A stretch of 64,000 nt of DNA. Origin: Qipengyuania soli (GTDB lineage Bacteria; Pseudomonadota; Alphaproteobacteria; Sphingomonadales; Sphingomonadaceae). Positions 54,683 to 64,000 of this stretch are shown piece by piece. The translations under genes and the position numbers were made by a program. Under the pieces are notes generated by a model. That model was not told the DNA's origin, did no database searches, and saw nothing but the letters and a program-made list of their open reading frames with translations. Every line of letters begins with the position of its first letter. Positions within the stretch are counted from its first letter, which is position 1. The stretch covers positions 2,294,001 through 2,358,000 of the forward strand of contig NZ_CP064654.1 in the NCBI RefSeq assembly GCF_015529805.1, written 5' to 3'.

Positions 54683-57004
54683 CTAGTCCGTGATCGGCGC
54701 GCCGTGCTTCTGGCTGCGCGTCGATTCGATCATGCCTTCATGGATGAAGCCGATCGGGTGGACCTCTGCCGCGCGCTTCTTCAGCTCGCCCCGCATCTTC
54801 TTGTACTCATCCTCCATCTCGGTGGTGACGGTCGCACGGCTGTCCTTCAGGGCTTCCTCGAAGTCGGCGGCAGTGACGTTTTCGACATCGCCACCCGCCC
54901 GTTGAAGCGCATTGAGGCCGGCCCTGCGCACGACATCCTCGAGATCGGCCCCGGTAAAGCGCTCGGTCTTGCCAGCCACATCAGCGAGCGAGACGTCCTT
55001 TGCCAGCGGCATGTTGGCGGTATGAATGCCGAGGATCTGCTCGCGCCCGGCCTTGTCGGGAGTGCCGACGTAGACGAGTTCGTCGAAACGTCCGGGTCGT
55101 AGCAGAGCCGGATCGACCAGCGTGGGACGATTGGTGGCACCGATCACCACGACGGACTGCAGTTCCTCGAGACCGTCCATCTCGGCCAGAATGGTGTTCA
55201 CCACACGTCCGGTCACGGCGGGTTCGCCCTGCCCGCTGCCGCGCGCAGGTACGAGGCTGTCGATCTCGTCGATGAAGATGACGCAGGGTGCGACCGAGCG
55301 GGCACGCTTGAACATGCGCGCAATCTGCTGCTCGCTCTCGCCATACCATTTTGACAAGAGGTCGCTCGACTTCATCGAAATGAAGTTCGCTTCGGCCTCC
55401 TTGGCGACCGCCTTGGCCAGCAGGGTCTTGCCGGTCCCCGGAGGACCGTAGAGCAGGAAGCCCTTAGCCGGGCGGATGCCCAGTCTGCGGAAGGCGTCGG
55501 GGTTCTTGAGCGGAAGTTCGATGCCTTCCTTCAGCTTGTCGATCGCCTCGCCCACGCCGCCGATATCGGACCAGCCGACGTTGGGCACCTGGACCATGAC
55601 CTCGCGCATTGCCGAAGGCTGGATACGCTTGAGCGCCGAGAGGAAGTCTTCGCGACCCACATAAAGATCATCGAGCACTTCGGGCGGGATCGTCCGTTCG
55701 TCGAGATCGATGCGCGGCATGATCCGGCGTACCGCGTCGATCGCAGCCTCACGGGTCAATGCGGCGATGTCGGCGCCCACGAAGCCGTAGGTCGCGCGGG
55801 CCAGTTCGTTCAGGTCGACCTTGTCGCCGAGCGGCATGCCGCGGGTGTGAATGCCCAGAATCTCCCGGCGTCCATGCTCGTCCGGAACGCCGATCACGAT
55901 TTCGCGATCGAAGCGGCCCGGACGGCGCAGGGCCTCGTCGATAGCGTCCGGCCGGTTGGTGGCAGCAATGACGACGAGGTTGTTGCGTGCCTCCAGCCCG
56001 TCCATCAGCGTCAGCAGCTGGGCCACGAGGCGCTTCTCCGCCTCGCCAGGAACGCGATCGCGTTTCGGCGCGATCGAGTCGATCTCGTCGATGAAGACAA
56101 TCGCAGGTGCAGACTTGGTCGCTTCCTCGAATACCTCGCGCAGCGCCTTCTCGCTCTCGCCATAGCCGGAACCCATGATCTCGGGTCCGTTGATGGTGAA
56201 GAAGCTGGCGTCGCTTTCATTCGCAACCGCCTGCGCAAGACGGGTCTTGCCCGTGCCCGGCGGACCATGGAGGAGCACGCCCTTCGGCGGATCAACGCCG
56301 AGGCGGGTGAAGAGTTCGGGATAGCGCAGGGGCAGCTCGACCATCTCGCGCAGAGCCTGGATGGTTTCGCCCATGCCGCCGACATCGTCGTAGTTGACGA
56401 CCGCGCGTGCGTCGCGCGGCGGCTCGAACTCGGCGCGCAGCTCTACCTCGGTGTCCTCATCGATATGGACGATGCCCTTGGGCGTGGTCGAGACGACGCT
56501 GAGGCGGATCTGGGTCAGTGCGTAGGCCGGCGCGTTGAACATCCGGCGCACTTCGGGCGGCATGTTCTGGACCGGCTGCTGGCCGGTGGTCGCGACCAGA
56601 TCACCCGCGACGATCGGCTTGCGGAAGAAATTGCGCTTGAGTGCCTGGGCCGGGCCCTGCAACCGCATTTCGCGCTGGGCCGGGGCGAAGACTACGCGCG
56701 TTGCGGGGCGGGACTGGGCGGCCACGACATTGACGTGTTCGCCCGAACCCACCTCGGCATTGCCGCGCTGGAGACCGTCCAGTCGCACCACATCGAGGCT
56801 TTGGTCCTCGTCATAGGCGGCCATGGCGATGGCTGCGGTGGACCGCTTGCCGGTAATTTCGACGACATCGCCTTCGGTGATGCCGAGTGCCTGGAAGGCC
56901 GAGCGCGGCATGCGGGCGATGCCCTGCCCGCTTTCTTCCTGACGCGCAGCCGCGACCTGCAGTCTGACCGTCTTGTCCGCTACCGCGGCTTCAGCTTCCG
57001 CCAT
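54683..57004 (-). CDS. CDC48/VCP-like AAA+ ATPase
   Basis: The 773-residue protein has an N-terminal CDC48-type substrate domain (to about 190) and two AAA modules. D1 has [12 protein letters not shown] and [16 protein letters not shown]2 has [14 protein letters not shown] and [15 protein letters not shown]. Both have arginine fingers (GRFDREI, GRFDELV). In bacteria these proteins unfold substrates or remodel complexes. ATG 57004 is chosen because upstream sequence holds a terminator. A likely small RNA lies in the divergent region. Confidence 0.93.
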   Translation of the reverse strand: MAEAEAAVADKTVRLQVAAARQEESGQGIARMPRSAFQALGITEGDVVEITGKRSTAAIAMAAYDEDQSLDVVRLDGLQRGNAEVGSGEHVNVVAAQSRPATRVVFAPAQREMRLQGPAQALKRNFFRKPIVAGDLVATTGQQPVQNMPPEVRRMFNAPAYALTQIRLSVVSTTPKGIVHIDEDTEVELRAEFEPPRDARAVVNYDDVGGMGETIQALREMVELPLRYPELFTRLGVDPPKGVLLHGPPGTGKTRLAQAVANESDASFFTINGPEIMGSGYGESEKALREVFEEATKSAPAIVFIDEIDSIAPKRDRVPGEAEKRLVAQLLTLMDGLEARNNLVVIAATNRPDAIDEALRRPGRFDREIVIGVPDEHGRREILGIHTRGMPLGDKVDLNELARATYGFVGADIAALTREAAIDAVRRIMPRIDLDERTIPPEVLDDLYVGREDFLSALKRIQPSAMREVMVQVPNVGWSDIGGVGEAIDKLKEGIELPLKNPDAFRRLGIRPAKGFLLYGPPGTGKTLLAKAVAKEAEANFISMKSSDLLSKWYGESEQQIARMFKRARSVAPCVIFIDEIDSLVPARGSGQGEPAVTGRVVNTILAEMDGLEELQSVVVIGATNRPTLVDPALLRPGRFDELVYVGTPDKAGREQILGIHTANMPLAKDVSLADVAGKTERFTGADLEDVVRRAGLNALQRAGGDVENVTAADFEEALKDSRATVTTEMEDEYKKMRGELKKRAAEVHPIGFIHEGMIESTRSQKHGAPITD

Positions 57005-57106
57005 GGGGGTGTTTTCCCTTTGTCCGTCCAGTCGTTCGGCCCCTAGCTGGGGTCGGGGCCATGCCGATGCAATGAACAACTCGCCGCCAAGGGTCCGGCG
57101 CGGGCA

Positions 57107-57206
57107 AGAAAAAAGCCCGGCAGGAGAACCCGCCGGGCTTGGAAAGTCTTGGGAGAGGATGCCTGAAAGGCAGGTGCAGATATGCTGGCGAGGCCTATTT
57201 TGTGCA
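57107..57206 (-). ncRNA. Candidate small RNA upstream of the CDC48-like gene
   Basis: No gene is apparent, yet a strong minus-strand terminator lies here. Upstream are candidate elements TTGCAG (57238-57243) and TTTATT (57214-57219), 18 bp apart. The roughly 100-base transcript would have a small hairpin (TGCCT-TTC-AGGCA), a CU-rich stretch ATCCTCTCCC, and a terminator loop with TTCTCC, which resembles anti-Shine-Dalgarno loops of alphaproteobacterial sRNAs. This is inferred from sequence only. Confidence 0.35.
57109..57140 (-). terminator. Orphan minus-strand terminator upstream of the CDC48-like gene
   Basis: The stem AAGCCCGGCGGG with CCTGCCGGGCTT (one mismatch) is followed on the minus strand by TTTTTT. 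No gene on this strand ends nearby, so it would terminate either a small RNA or the 5' leader of the ATPase gene. Confidence 0.75.
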
Positions 57207-57403
57207 AGTGCGAAATAAACAAGGATGCTTGCAAAAACTGCAACTAGGTGGATGACTGATTGGGTTAACGCTTTGAAAAAGAACAATGCATACGATTGCG
57301 CGTTGCAATATTTGCGCTGCGACGCACAATGCCAAGGCCTATTGGCGGTGACGCTACGGCATGCGCGTGACAGACGTCATTTAAGCCGTTAAGCCGCGCT
57401 CCC

Positions 57404-58111
57404 ATGAACAAGCTCTTCCCCGATGCCGCCGCCGCCCTCGAAGGGGTTCTCAAGGATGACATGCTGATCGCCAGCGGGGGTTTCGGCCTTTGCGGCATCC
57501 CCGAAAGGCTGCTTTCCGCGATTCGCGACAGTGGGGTGACGGGCCTGACCTTCGCCAGCAACAATGCCGGTATCGACAACGAAGGCATCGGCATGCTGCT
57601 GCGCACGCGGCAGGTGAAGAAGATGATCAGCTCCTATGTCGGCGAGAACAAGGAATTCGAGCGGCAGTTTCTCTCGGGCGAGCTGGAAGTCGAATTCTGC
57701 CCCCAGGGCACGCTCGCGGAACGCATGCGTGCAGGCGGTGCGGGCATTCCCGGTTTCTACACCAAGACCGGTGTCGGCACGCAGGTCGCCGAGGGCAAGG
57801 AGAGCAAGGTCTTCGACGGCGAGGAGTACATCCTCGAGCGCGGCATTTTTGCCGACCTCGCCATCGTCAAGGCTTGGAAGGCCGATGAGACCGGCAACCT
57901 CGTGTTCCGCAAGACCGCGCGCAATTTCAACTTGCCTGCCGCCACCTGCGGCAAGGTGTGCGTCGTAGAGGTCGAGGAAATCGTGCCCGTCGGCAGCCTC
58001 GATCCGGACTGCATCCACCTGCCCGGCGTCTACGTCCAGCGAATGATCGTGGGCGCGCCTTACGACAAGAAGATCGAATTCGTCACGACGCGCGAGCGCG
58101 AGAGCGCGTGA
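57404..58111 (+). CDS. scoA: 3-oxoacid CoA-transferase subunit A
   Basis: The 235-residue protein has the subunit A features KDDMLIASGGFGLCGIPERLL and GLTFASNNAGIDNEGIGMLL, and the phrase GAGIPGFYTKTGVGT. It pairs with subunit B (59506) to transfer CoA between succinyl-CoA and acetoacetate or similar acids. Its stop overlaps the SnoaL-like gene start by one base (TGATG). The subunit B gene is not adjacent. Confidence 0.95.
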   Translation: MNKLFPDAAAALEGVLKDDMLIASGGFGLCGIPERLLSAIRDSGVTGLTFASNNAGIDNEGIGMLLRTRQVKKMISSYVGENKEFERQFLSGELEVEFCPQGTLAERMRAGGAGIPGFYTKTGVGTQVAEGKESKVFDGEEYILERGIFADLAIVKAWKADETGNLVFRKTARNFNLPAATCGKVCVVEVEEIVPVGSLDPDCIHLPGVYVQRMIVGAPYDKKIEFVTTRERESA

Positions 58112-58563
58112 TGCCTTCGCTGGCCGACGATATCGCGGCTGTCGATCGCACCGTCGACGCAGTTTACGCTGCCATCTCGGGCGGTGTCGGCGAAGAGCGC
58201 GACTGGGATGCCATGCGCGCGCTGTACCTGCCCGATGCGCGGCTGACCGCAATCCGTGCCGACGGGATAGAGAGCGGTACGCTGGAAGAATATATCGCCA
58301 GCAAGCGCGATTTCCTGGTCGCCAACGGATTTAGCGAGGGCACCTTGGTCAACCGCATCGCAGTCTATGGCGATATTGCCCATGCATGGTCGTCCTATTC
58401 GGGTGGCTGGACAGAACCCGACGGTGCCAGGGGTGCGACCACGGGGATCAACTCGTTTCAGTTCATGCGCCAGGCCGACGGTAGCTGGCGCGTCCTGTCA
58501 CTGCTGTGGCAGGTCGCAACGCCCGACCTTCCCCTCCCCCAGGACATGGAGAAAGCCGCATGA
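58111..58563 (+). CDS. SnoaL/NTF2-like protein
   Basis: The 150-residue protein has the cone-shaped SnoaL/NTF2-like pattern (IAAVDRTVDAVYAAIS..WDAMRALYLPDARL and a C-terminal NSFQFMRQADGSWRVLSLLWQ). Such proteins are enzymes or binding proteins of many sorts. It is coupled to scoA (TGATG) and to the acid phosphatase gene (ATGA). Confidence 0.85.
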   Translation: MPSLADDIAAVDRTVDAVYAAISGGVGEERDWDAMRALYLPDARLTAIRADGIESGTLEEYIASKRDFLVANGFSEGTLVNRIAVYGDIAHAWSSYSGGWTEPDGARGATTGINSFQFMRQADGSWRVLSLLWQVATPDLPLPQDMEKAA

Positions 58564-59504
58564 GGAATGCCGCGACCCCCGCAATTCTCGCCATCCTCCT
58601 TGCCGGCTGCGCGACCACCGAAGCAACCGAAGTGGCGAGCGCACCGGCCGCTCCCGTTTCCGCCGCAAGCGTTGGTGAGAAGGACGCGCCCGATACGATG
58701 CGCTGGCTGTACGGCTCGGGCGAGGCGGCTGGCGCTTCGATCCAGGCCTGGCGTCAGCTGGCCGACTACGCGATCGCGGTCTCGCGCCAGCGCAAGGTTC
58801 CGCAGTCGATCCCGCTCGGCCTCCCCGACGTGGCGGGTGGCATAGCGACCCCGTCGTGCGTAGCGGCCGATGGGAAGATGAAGCCATTCGCCGCCGTGTT
58901 CGACGTCGACGAGACCGTTCTCCTCAACACCGGCTACGAGTATTGGCAGGCCTATTCGGGCAAGCCGTACGTTCCCGAAGAATGGGAGCAGTGGGCCAAT
59001 GGCGGCGCGGGCATTGCAGCACCGGTCCCGGGGGCCGTCACTGGCCTCCGGCGCTTGCGCGAAGCGGGCATTGCGGTGATCTTCAACACCAACCGCAATT
59101 CCGACACCGCGGCCGGCACTGCTGCCGCGATCGAGGCTGCTGGCGCAGGTCCCGCAGTCCATCTCGACAATCTCTTCCTTCGCGGCGACGACGCCATGGG
59201 CGGACGCAAGGACGGACGCCGCGCCACCATTTCCGCCAAGTACTGCGTCATTGCGATGGCAGGCGACAACCTCGGCGACTTCGCCGATGCATTCAACGAT
59301 CCCGCGCTTGGCGTTCAGGAACGCCGCGCACTGGTTGCCCGTGGCGAATATGCACAACTGTGGGGCAATGGCTGGTTCCTCATCCCGAATTCGGCCTACG
59401 GAGCCTGGCAGAAGGGCACGCTCGACGATGTCTTCCCGCCCGAAAGCCGCTGGATGCCCGCCGAGAAGACAGACGCCCCCGCCATTATGGAAAAGAGCAA
59501 GTAA
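58560..59504 (+). CDS. HAD-family class C acid phosphatase, lipoprotein
   Basis: The 314-residue protein has a lipoprotein signal (LLAGC, Cys17) and the class C/IIIB HAD motif [14 protein letters not shown], followed by IFNTNRNSD (motif II) and [12 protein letters not shown] (motif IV). It resembles the e(P4) outer-membrane phosphatase. ATG 58560 overlaps the SnoaL-like stop (ATGA). The role inside a CoA-transferase operon is unclear. Confidence 0.9.
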   Translation: MRNAATPAILAILLAGCATTEATEVASAPAAPVSAASVGEKDAPDTMRWLYGSGEAAGASIQAWRQLADYAIAVSRQRKVPQSIPLGLPDVAGGIATPSCVAADGKMKPFAAVFDVDETVLLNTGYEYWQAYSGKPYVPEEWEQWANGGAGIAAPVPGAVTGLRRLREAGIAVIFNTNRNSDTAAGTAAAIEAAGAGPAVHLDNLFLRGDDAMGGRKDGRRATISAKYCVIAMAGDNLGDFADAFNDPALGVQERRALVARGEYAQLWGNGWFLIPNSAYGAWQKGTLDDVFPPESRWMPAEKTDAPAIMEKSK

Positions 59505-59505
59505 G

Positions 59506-60162
59506 ATGACCGATACCGCCACCAAAACCGGCTGGGACCGCAATGAAATGGCTGCGCGCGCGGCGCGTGAATTGAAGGATGGCTACTACGTCAACCTTGG
59601 CATCGGCATCCCCACACTGGTCGCCAACCACATTCCCGAAGGCATGCACGTCACGTTGCAGAGCGAGAACGGCATGCTCGGCATCGGACCCTTTCCCTAT
59701 GCGGGCGAAGAGGATGCCGACCTCATCAACGCGGGCAAGCAGACCATCAGCGAACTGCCGCACAGCGCCTATTTCGACAGCGCGGCGAGCTTCGCGATGA
59801 TCCGCGGCGGGCATATCGACCTGACCGTGCTCGGGGCGATGGAAGTTGCCGAGAATGGCGACATCGCCAACTGGATGATCCCGGGCAAGATGATCAAGGG
59901 CATGGGCGGCGCGATGGATCTCGTCGCCGGCGTCAAGAAGATCATCGTGGTGATGGAGCACAACGCCAAGGACGGCAGCCCCAAGTTCATCCCCGCCTGC
60001 ACCCTGCCGCTTACAGGACGCAACGTGGTCGACATGATCATCACCGATCTCGCCGTGTTCCAGCGGCCTGATCACGACAGCCCGTTCCGCCTCATCGAGA
60101 CCGCGCCGGGCATCACGGCAGACGAGATCGCCGCCAAGACGACGGCGCATTACGTTTCCTAA
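59506..60162 (+). CDS. scoB: 3-oxoacid CoA-transferase subunit B
   Basis: The 218-residue protein contains SENGMLG, with Glu54 as the catalytic residue that forms the CoA thioester, and the segment [21 protein letters not shown] 59506 follows a GTAAG stop of the phosphatase gene by one base. It complements subunit A at 57404. Confidence 0.95.
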   Translation: MTDTATKTGWDRNEMAARAARELKDGYYVNLGIGIPTLVANHIPEGMHVTLQSENGMLGIGPFPYAGEEDADLINAGKQTISELPHSAYFDSAASFAMIRGGHIDLTVLGAMEVAENGDIANWMIPGKMIKGMGGAMDLVAGVKKIIVVMEHNAKDGSPKFIPACTLPLTGRNVVDMIITDLAVFQRPDHDSPFRLIETAPGITADEIAAKTTAHYVS

Positions 60163-60233
60163 CGCAACGGGTCTTGCCAGCCCCCGATTCGCCACGCACC
60201 ATGCCCCGCGAGAGAATTCGAGGGGAGAGTGCG

Positions 60234-61370
60234 ATGCCGATGAACCGAGTTTGCGAATTGACCGGGGCGGAGTTCCCGCTGTTTGCCTTCAGTCACTGCC
60301 GCGACGTGGTCGCAGCGGTCAGCAAGGCAGGCGGGTTCGGCGTGCTCGGCGCGACGCGGTTCAGCCCGGACCAGCTCGAAGAGGAGCTGGCATGGATCGA
60401 CGCTCATGTAGACGGCGCACCTTATGGCGTAGACGTCCTCGTCCCTGAAGTAATCGATCCGCGCGTCCGCGAGCTGTCCGACAACAAGAGCCGAGCTGCA
60501 GCGATCGATCCTGCCTACCAGGGCTTCGTCAATGAGGTCCTTGGTCATTACGGCATCACCCCGGAAGCCGAGATGCCGATCCTGCGCGAGCGGATGGGGA
60601 TCACGCCCGAGAACGGCCTCGCGCTGATGGAGGTCGCGTTCCGCCATCCGATCAGGCTGATCGCCAATGCGCTCGGCATCGCGCCACCGGCGATGATCGA
60701 GGAGGGCAAGAAGCGCGGCGTTCCCGTGGCCGCGCTGGTCGGCGCCAAGGAACATGCCATTCGACAGGCAGAGGCGGGGGTCGACATCATTGTCGCGCAG
60801 GGCACCGAGGCCGGCGGGCATTGCGGTGAGGTCTCGACGCTTGTCCTCATTCCCGAGGTGGTGCGCGAACTTTCACGGGCCGGGCACGACATTCCGGTGC
60901 TGGCAGCGGGCGGCATCATGACCGGCGGACAGATGGCCGGGATGATGGCTGCGGGAGCGCAAGGTGCTTGGACCGGGTCGATCTGGCTGGCGACGCCGGA
61001 GGCCGAGACTTCCGAGGCCTTCCGCGAGAAAATGATCGCCGCGCGCAGCCGCGACACGGTCCGCTCGCGTGCGCGCACCGGCAAGCCCGCGCGCCAGCTC
61101 AAGACCGCATGGCACGATGCCTGGGATGCTCCCGACGGCCCGGGCACTTTGCCCATGCCGCTGATGGGCATGGTGTCGGAACCCGCCTTCGCCCGGATCG
61201 AGCGCGAGGCAGCGGCCGGAAACGAGGGCGCACGCGAGCTGGTAACCTATTTCGTCGGCCAGGGCGTGGGGCTGGTGGAGCAGGTCCGCTCGAGTCGCCA
61301 GGTAGTGCAAGACTTCCGCGAGGAATTTATCGAGGCGGTTTCAGGGCTTAGCGGAATGCTTGCCGAATAA
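60234..61370 (+). CDS. Nitronate monooxygenase family flavoprotein
   Basis: The 378-residue protein has a TIM-barrel FMN-binding pattern, with ALVGAKEHAIRQAEAGVDIIVAQG, the TEAGGHCG motif and VLAAGGIMTGGQMAGMMAAGAQGAW. It would oxidise alkyl nitronates or act as an enoyl-reductase-like enzyme. GAGGGGAGAG precedes ATG 60234; ATG 60240 is an alternative. An upstream in-frame ATG at 60174 lacks the family start. Confidence 0.9.
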   Translation: MPMNRVCELTGAEFPLFAFSHCRDVVAAVSKAGGFGVLGATRFSPDQLEEELAWIDAHVDGAPYGVDVLVPEVIDPRVRELSDNKSRAAAIDPAYQGFVNEVLGHYGITPEAEMPILRERMGITPENGLALMEVAFRHPIRLIANALGIAPPAMIEEGKKRGVPVAALVGAKEHAIRQAEAGVDIIVAQGTEAGGHCGEVSTLVLIPEVVRELSRAGHDIPVLAAGGIMTGGQMAGMMAAGAQGAWTGSIWLATPEAETSEAFREKMIAARSRDTVRSRARTGKPARQLKTAWHDAWDAPDGPGTLPMPLMGMVSEPAFARIEREAAAGNEGARELVTYFVGQGVGLVEQVRSSRQVVQDFREEFIEAVSGLSGMLAE

Positions 61371-61409
61371 GCGCTTACCCTGACCGACGTTTCGTGCGAG
61401 GGAACACCT

Positions 61410-62078
61410 ATGGGTTTGCGCACTTCCTTCCGGAATCGGTTCCTCGACGTCCTAGGCTCGATCTACATCTACAACGAGCACCGGGGGTACACCTCGCTCG
61501 ACCGCGTGCTCGAGGCGGTCCGGGCGCGCTGTCCCGACGACCATGCCTTTATCGCGGCCGTCGAGAAGCACCGGGCGGACGAGGAAAAGCATTACCGCAT
61601 GTTCCGTCGCTGGTTCGAACTACGCGGTGTAATGCCCTTGAAGGTCGACCGCACCTGCGGCCACATCGACCATTTCATCGAGACCGTGTTCGGCTGCACC
61701 ATCGACGATCTCGACACCGCCGCGATCGTCGCCGACGGCGACGAGTTCGAGAAGCTGTGCCGCGTTATCATGATCACCGAACAGCGCGGCATGGACCAGG
61801 TCGAGGTGCTGCTTAAAAACAGCCACATCCGCTCGGACAAGGCGATGAGGCGGATCTTCGAGGTGGTCGAGAAGGACGAGCCCAGCCACTGGATGCCTTA
61901 TGACGCATGGCTGCGCGCGCATGGCCGCAGGCCCAGGCCGCGCTGGCGCGAGAAGTGGACCGATTACTGGATCCACAAGTCGCTGATGCTGGCAAAGCTC
62001 CCGGCGGTCTTCCTCAACCGGAAGAGCGCCCGGCTCGAAACCTGGCCCGACGAAGACCCGAACGCCTATGCCATCTGA
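61410..62078 (+). CDS. Ferritin-like di-iron protein of unknown role
   Basis: The 222-residue protein shows a four-helix pattern with EKHRADEEKHYRMF (an EExxH-type motif near residue 55) and KDEPSHWMP (a second ExxH near residue 155). ITEQRGMDQVEVLL supplies a further helix. This fits a ferritin-like carboxylate-bridged di-iron protein. The substrate is not known. It lies between the nitronate monooxygenase and CaiB/BaiF genes. Confidence 0.75.
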   Translation: MGLRTSFRNRFLDVLGSIYIYNEHRGYTSLDRVLEAVRARCPDDHAFIAAVEKHRADEEKHYRMFRRWFELRGVMPLKVDRTCGHIDHFIETVFGCTIDDLDTAAIVADGDEFEKLCRVIMITEQRGMDQVEVLLKNSHIRSDKAMRRIFEVVEKDEPSHWMPYDAWLRAHGRRPRPRWREKWTDYWIHKSLMLAKLPAVFLNRKSARLETWPDEDPNAYAI

Positions 62079-62118
62079 GGCTTGACCGCCTGCCGCCACT
62101 GGCGCAGCAGCACCAATC

Positions 62119-63255
62119 ATGTGGCTCGACCAACCCCGTAATCCGAATGCCCCGCTTGCCGGGCTAAAAGTCCTCGAACTTGCCCGCGTCCTCGCCGGGC
62201 CATGGGCTGGACAGATTCTGTCCGACCTAGGCGCGGACGTGATCAAGGTAGAAAGCCCGGAAGGCGACGGGACCCGCCTGTGGGGGCCGCCCTGGGTCGA
62301 GCACGAGGGCGAGCGCTCGGCAGCCTATTACCATGCGACCAATCGCGGCAAACGCAGCGTGGTCGCCAACTTCAAGAACCCCGACGATCTTGCGCGCGTG
62401 CGGGCGCTCGCCGAAAGCGCGGACGTCGTTCTCGAGAACTTCAAGACCGGCACGTTGGCCAAGTTCGGCCTCGACTACGAGGTCTTGTCCGAAGCCAACC
62501 CCGGTCTCGTCTACTGCTCGATCACGGGCTTCGGGCAGACCGGACCGCGCGCGCATGAAGCAGGGTATGACTTCGTCATTCAAGGCATGAGTGGTTTCAT
62601 GGCCCTGACCGGCGAGCCGCAGGGGCAGCCGATGAAGATGGGGGTGTCGATCTCCGACCTCAGTTGCGGGCTCTATTCGGTAATCGGCATCCAGGCCGCG
62701 CTGGCGATGCGCGAGCGCACGGGCCGCGGGCAGCATGTCGACATGGCATTGCTCGACTGTTCGGTTGGCTTGCTCGCCAGCCAGGCGCTGCACTTCCTGA
62801 CGACGGGCACGAACCCGCCCCGGATGGGAAACGAACACGCGCAGGTGAGCGCCTATGGTGTGTTCCCGGTTGCCGACGGCGAGGTGGTCCTGGCACCCGC
62901 GAACGATGGCCTGTTCCGGCGCCTGCTCAAGCTGCTCGGGCGCGACGACCTGCTCACCGAAACCCGCTTCGCCTCCAATGAGGCCCGCCTCGCCAATCGC
63001 GCCGAGCTGGACGCCTTGATCGCGAGCGAAACATCGAAGTGGCAAATGGACGAATTGCTGGCCGACTGCGCCGAGGACGGCATCCCCGCAGGGCCGATCA
63101 ACGCCATCGATCAGGTCTTTGCCGACCGGCAAGTCCTCGCCCGCGGCATGCGCGTCGATCTCGACGGCATCCCCGGCGTGCGCAGCCCCTTCACCTTCTC
63201 CGAAGCCGAGCTTGCACTGGACCGTCCCAGCCCGCGCAAGGGGCGCGACGGCTAG
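62119..63255 (+). CDS. CaiB/BaiF-family CoA transferase
   Basis: The 378-residue protein has the family III CoA-transferase layout: LAGLKVLELARVLAGPWAGQILSDLGADVIKVESP at the start, SVVANFKNP, ENFKTGTLAKFGLDYE, and the catalytic Asp region (GRGQHVDMALLDCSVGLL). It transfers CoA between acyl groups. The end lies one base from the convergent metK gene. Confidence 0.93.
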   Translation: MWLDQPRNPNAPLAGLKVLELARVLAGPWAGQILSDLGADVIKVESPEGDGTRLWGPPWVEHEGERSAAYYHATNRGKRSVVANFKNPDDLARVRALAESADVVLENFKTGTLAKFGLDYEVLSEANPGLVYCSITGFGQTGPRAHEAGYDFVIQGMSGFMALTGEPQGQPMKMGVSISDLSCGLYSVIGIQAALAMRERTGRGQHVDMALLDCSVGLLASQALHFLTTGTNPPRMGNEHAQVSAYGVFPVADGEVVLAPANDGLFRRLLKLLGRDDLLTETRFASNEARLANRAELDALIASETSKWQMDELLADCAEDGIPAGPINAIDQVFADRQVLARGMRVDLDGIPGVRSPFTFSEAELALDRPSPRKGRDG

Positions 63256-63256
63256 A

Positions 63257-64000
63257 TCAGGCCAGGGCTGCCTTCAGGTCGTCGACGAGGTCGATCCGCT
63301 CCCACGGGAACAGGTCGCCTTCCGCCTTGCGGCCGAAGTGGCCGTATGCGGCGGTCTGGCGATAGATCGGCTTGTTGAGGCCGAGATGGGTACGGATCGC
63401 GCGCGGGGTCAGCCCGCCCAGCTTGTCGATACTTGCGATCGCTTCCTCAAGCGCTTCGTCGGTCACACCCGGGGCGCAGGTGCCGTGGGTGTCGACATAG
63501 AGCGACAGCGGCTGCGAAACGCCGATGGCATAGGCGATCTGGATCGTGCATCGCCGGGCAAGGCCCGCAGCGACGACGTTCTTGGCAAGGTAGCGGGTAA
63601 TATAGGCTGCCGAGCGGTCGACCTTGGTCGGGTCCTTGCCGCTGAAGGCGCCGCCACCGTGCGGAGCCGCGCCGCCATAGGTGTCGACAATGATCTTGCG
63701 CCCGGTCAAGCCAGCGTCACCATCGGGCCCGCCGATCTCGAACGAACCGGTCGGGTTGATATGCCAAGTCGTCTCGTCCGACAGGAAGCCTTCGGGCAGG
63801 ATCTCGCCGACGACCTTCTTCACATAGGCGTGGAGCTCTGCCTCTTTCTCGCCTTCGTCGTAGCCCGGAGCATGTTGCGTGCTGACGACGACGGCGGTGC
63901 AGGCGACCGGCTTGCCGTTTTCGTAGCGCAGCGTGACCTGGCTCTTGGCGTCGGGTTCGAGGAAGGGCGCGGTACCGCTCTTGCGATCAGCCGCAAGGCG
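63257..64000 (-). CDS. metK: S-adenosylmethionine synthetase, 5' end outside window
   Basis: The frame is open to the last base of the window, so only the C-terminal 248 residues are seen. Signatures include [21 protein letters not shown] and [20 protein letters not shown], which carry ATP/Met-binding residues and the phosphate-binding loop. It makes S-adenosylmethionine from ATP and methionine. The end faces the CaiB/BaiF gene. Confidence 0.97.
   Translation of the reverse strand, partial: RLAADRKSGTAPFLEPDAKSQVTLRYENGKPVACTAVVVSTQHAPGYDEGEKEAELHAYVKKVVGEILPEGFLSDETTWHINPTGSFEIGGPDGDAGLTGRKIIVDTYGGAAPHGGGAFSGKDPTKVDRSAAYITRYLAKNVVAAGLARRCTIQIAYAIGVSQPLSLYVDTHGTCAPGVTDEALEEAIASIDKLGGLTPRAIRTHLGLNKPIYRQTAAYGHFGRKAEGDLFPWERIDLVDDLKAALA

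Noticed and set aside
57043..57243. A 66-codon minus-strand frame upstream of the CDC48-like gene
   Set aside because: It reads through the terminator stem and has no ribosome-binding site, so a small RNA is more likely than a peptide.

Overview
The window is about 64 kb of GC-rich, gene-dense chromosome. Its gene content points to an alphaproteobacterium of the Sphingomonadales, most likely Erythrobacteraceae (Erythrobacter/Qipengyuania/Altererythrobacter type). The reasons are a complete alphaproteobacterial-style tad/cpa pilus locus, HWE/HisKA_2-type sensor kinase architecture, a bacterial CDC48-type ATPase, a PilZ-HTH fusion regulator and a T1SS adhesin of the VCBS/T1SS-143 class. This placement is an inference from content; no 16S rRNA or tRNA was seen.

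Layout. 1-4.3 kb: end of a metallophosphoesterase gene coupled to an exported protein of unknown function, a DUF4956 membrane protein, and a three-gene DUF2975/HTH/membrane-protein operon with a striking pair of palindromic operators. 4.4-6.1 kb: a small repetitive lipoprotein, then rplJ-rplL with strong terminators. 6.6-21.9 kb: a cell-surface adhesion locus. A LapG-like cysteine protease faces a minus-strand operon that reads giant adhesin, OmpA-like protein, TolC-like channel, T1SS ABC transporter, SleB-type cell-wall hydrolase, HlyD adaptor. The adhesin reading frame is broken inside a tandem repeat at about 17303. 22.2-34.3 kb: a Tad/Flp pilus locus on the minus strand, from two near-identical Flp pilins to the prepilin peptidase and a terminator. 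34.5-39.1 kb: two unknown genes, an M23 peptidase, a PilZ-HTH regulator and a MATE exporter. 39.2-41.3 kb: groES-groEL with a CIRCE element. 41.3-49.2 kb: an HxlR regulator divergent from a tautomerase, a DUF305/LVIVD fusion protein, an acyl-CoA dehydrogenase/kinase pair, a class A beta-lactamase-like protein and a second small lipoprotein. 49.4-57.0 kb: polA, a CHASE3 sensor kinase, an MscS channel and a CDC48-like AAA ATPase. 57.1-64 kb: a possible small RNA, then an acyl-CoA metabolism cluster (scoA, SnoaL-like, acid phosphatase, scoB, nitronate monooxygenase, ferritin-like protein, CaiB/BaiF transferase) and the 3' part of metK.

How the parts may work together. The Tad pilus and the LapG-type adhesin system are both surface-attachment machines. 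The PilZ-HTH protein carries intact c-di-GMP-binding motifs and lies beside the Tad locus, so second-messenger control of attachment is a reasonable hypothesis. The last 7 kb looks like fatty-acid or ketone-body catabolism in a plus-strand run with several translational couplings. The most unusual observations are the adhesin repeat collapse/frameshift, the cell-wall hydrolase inside the T1SS operon, the operator pair at 2.73-2.79 kb, the altered omega loop of the beta-lactamase-like protein, the orphan terminator with a candidate sRNA at 57.1 kb, and the scoA/scoB pair split by two other genes.
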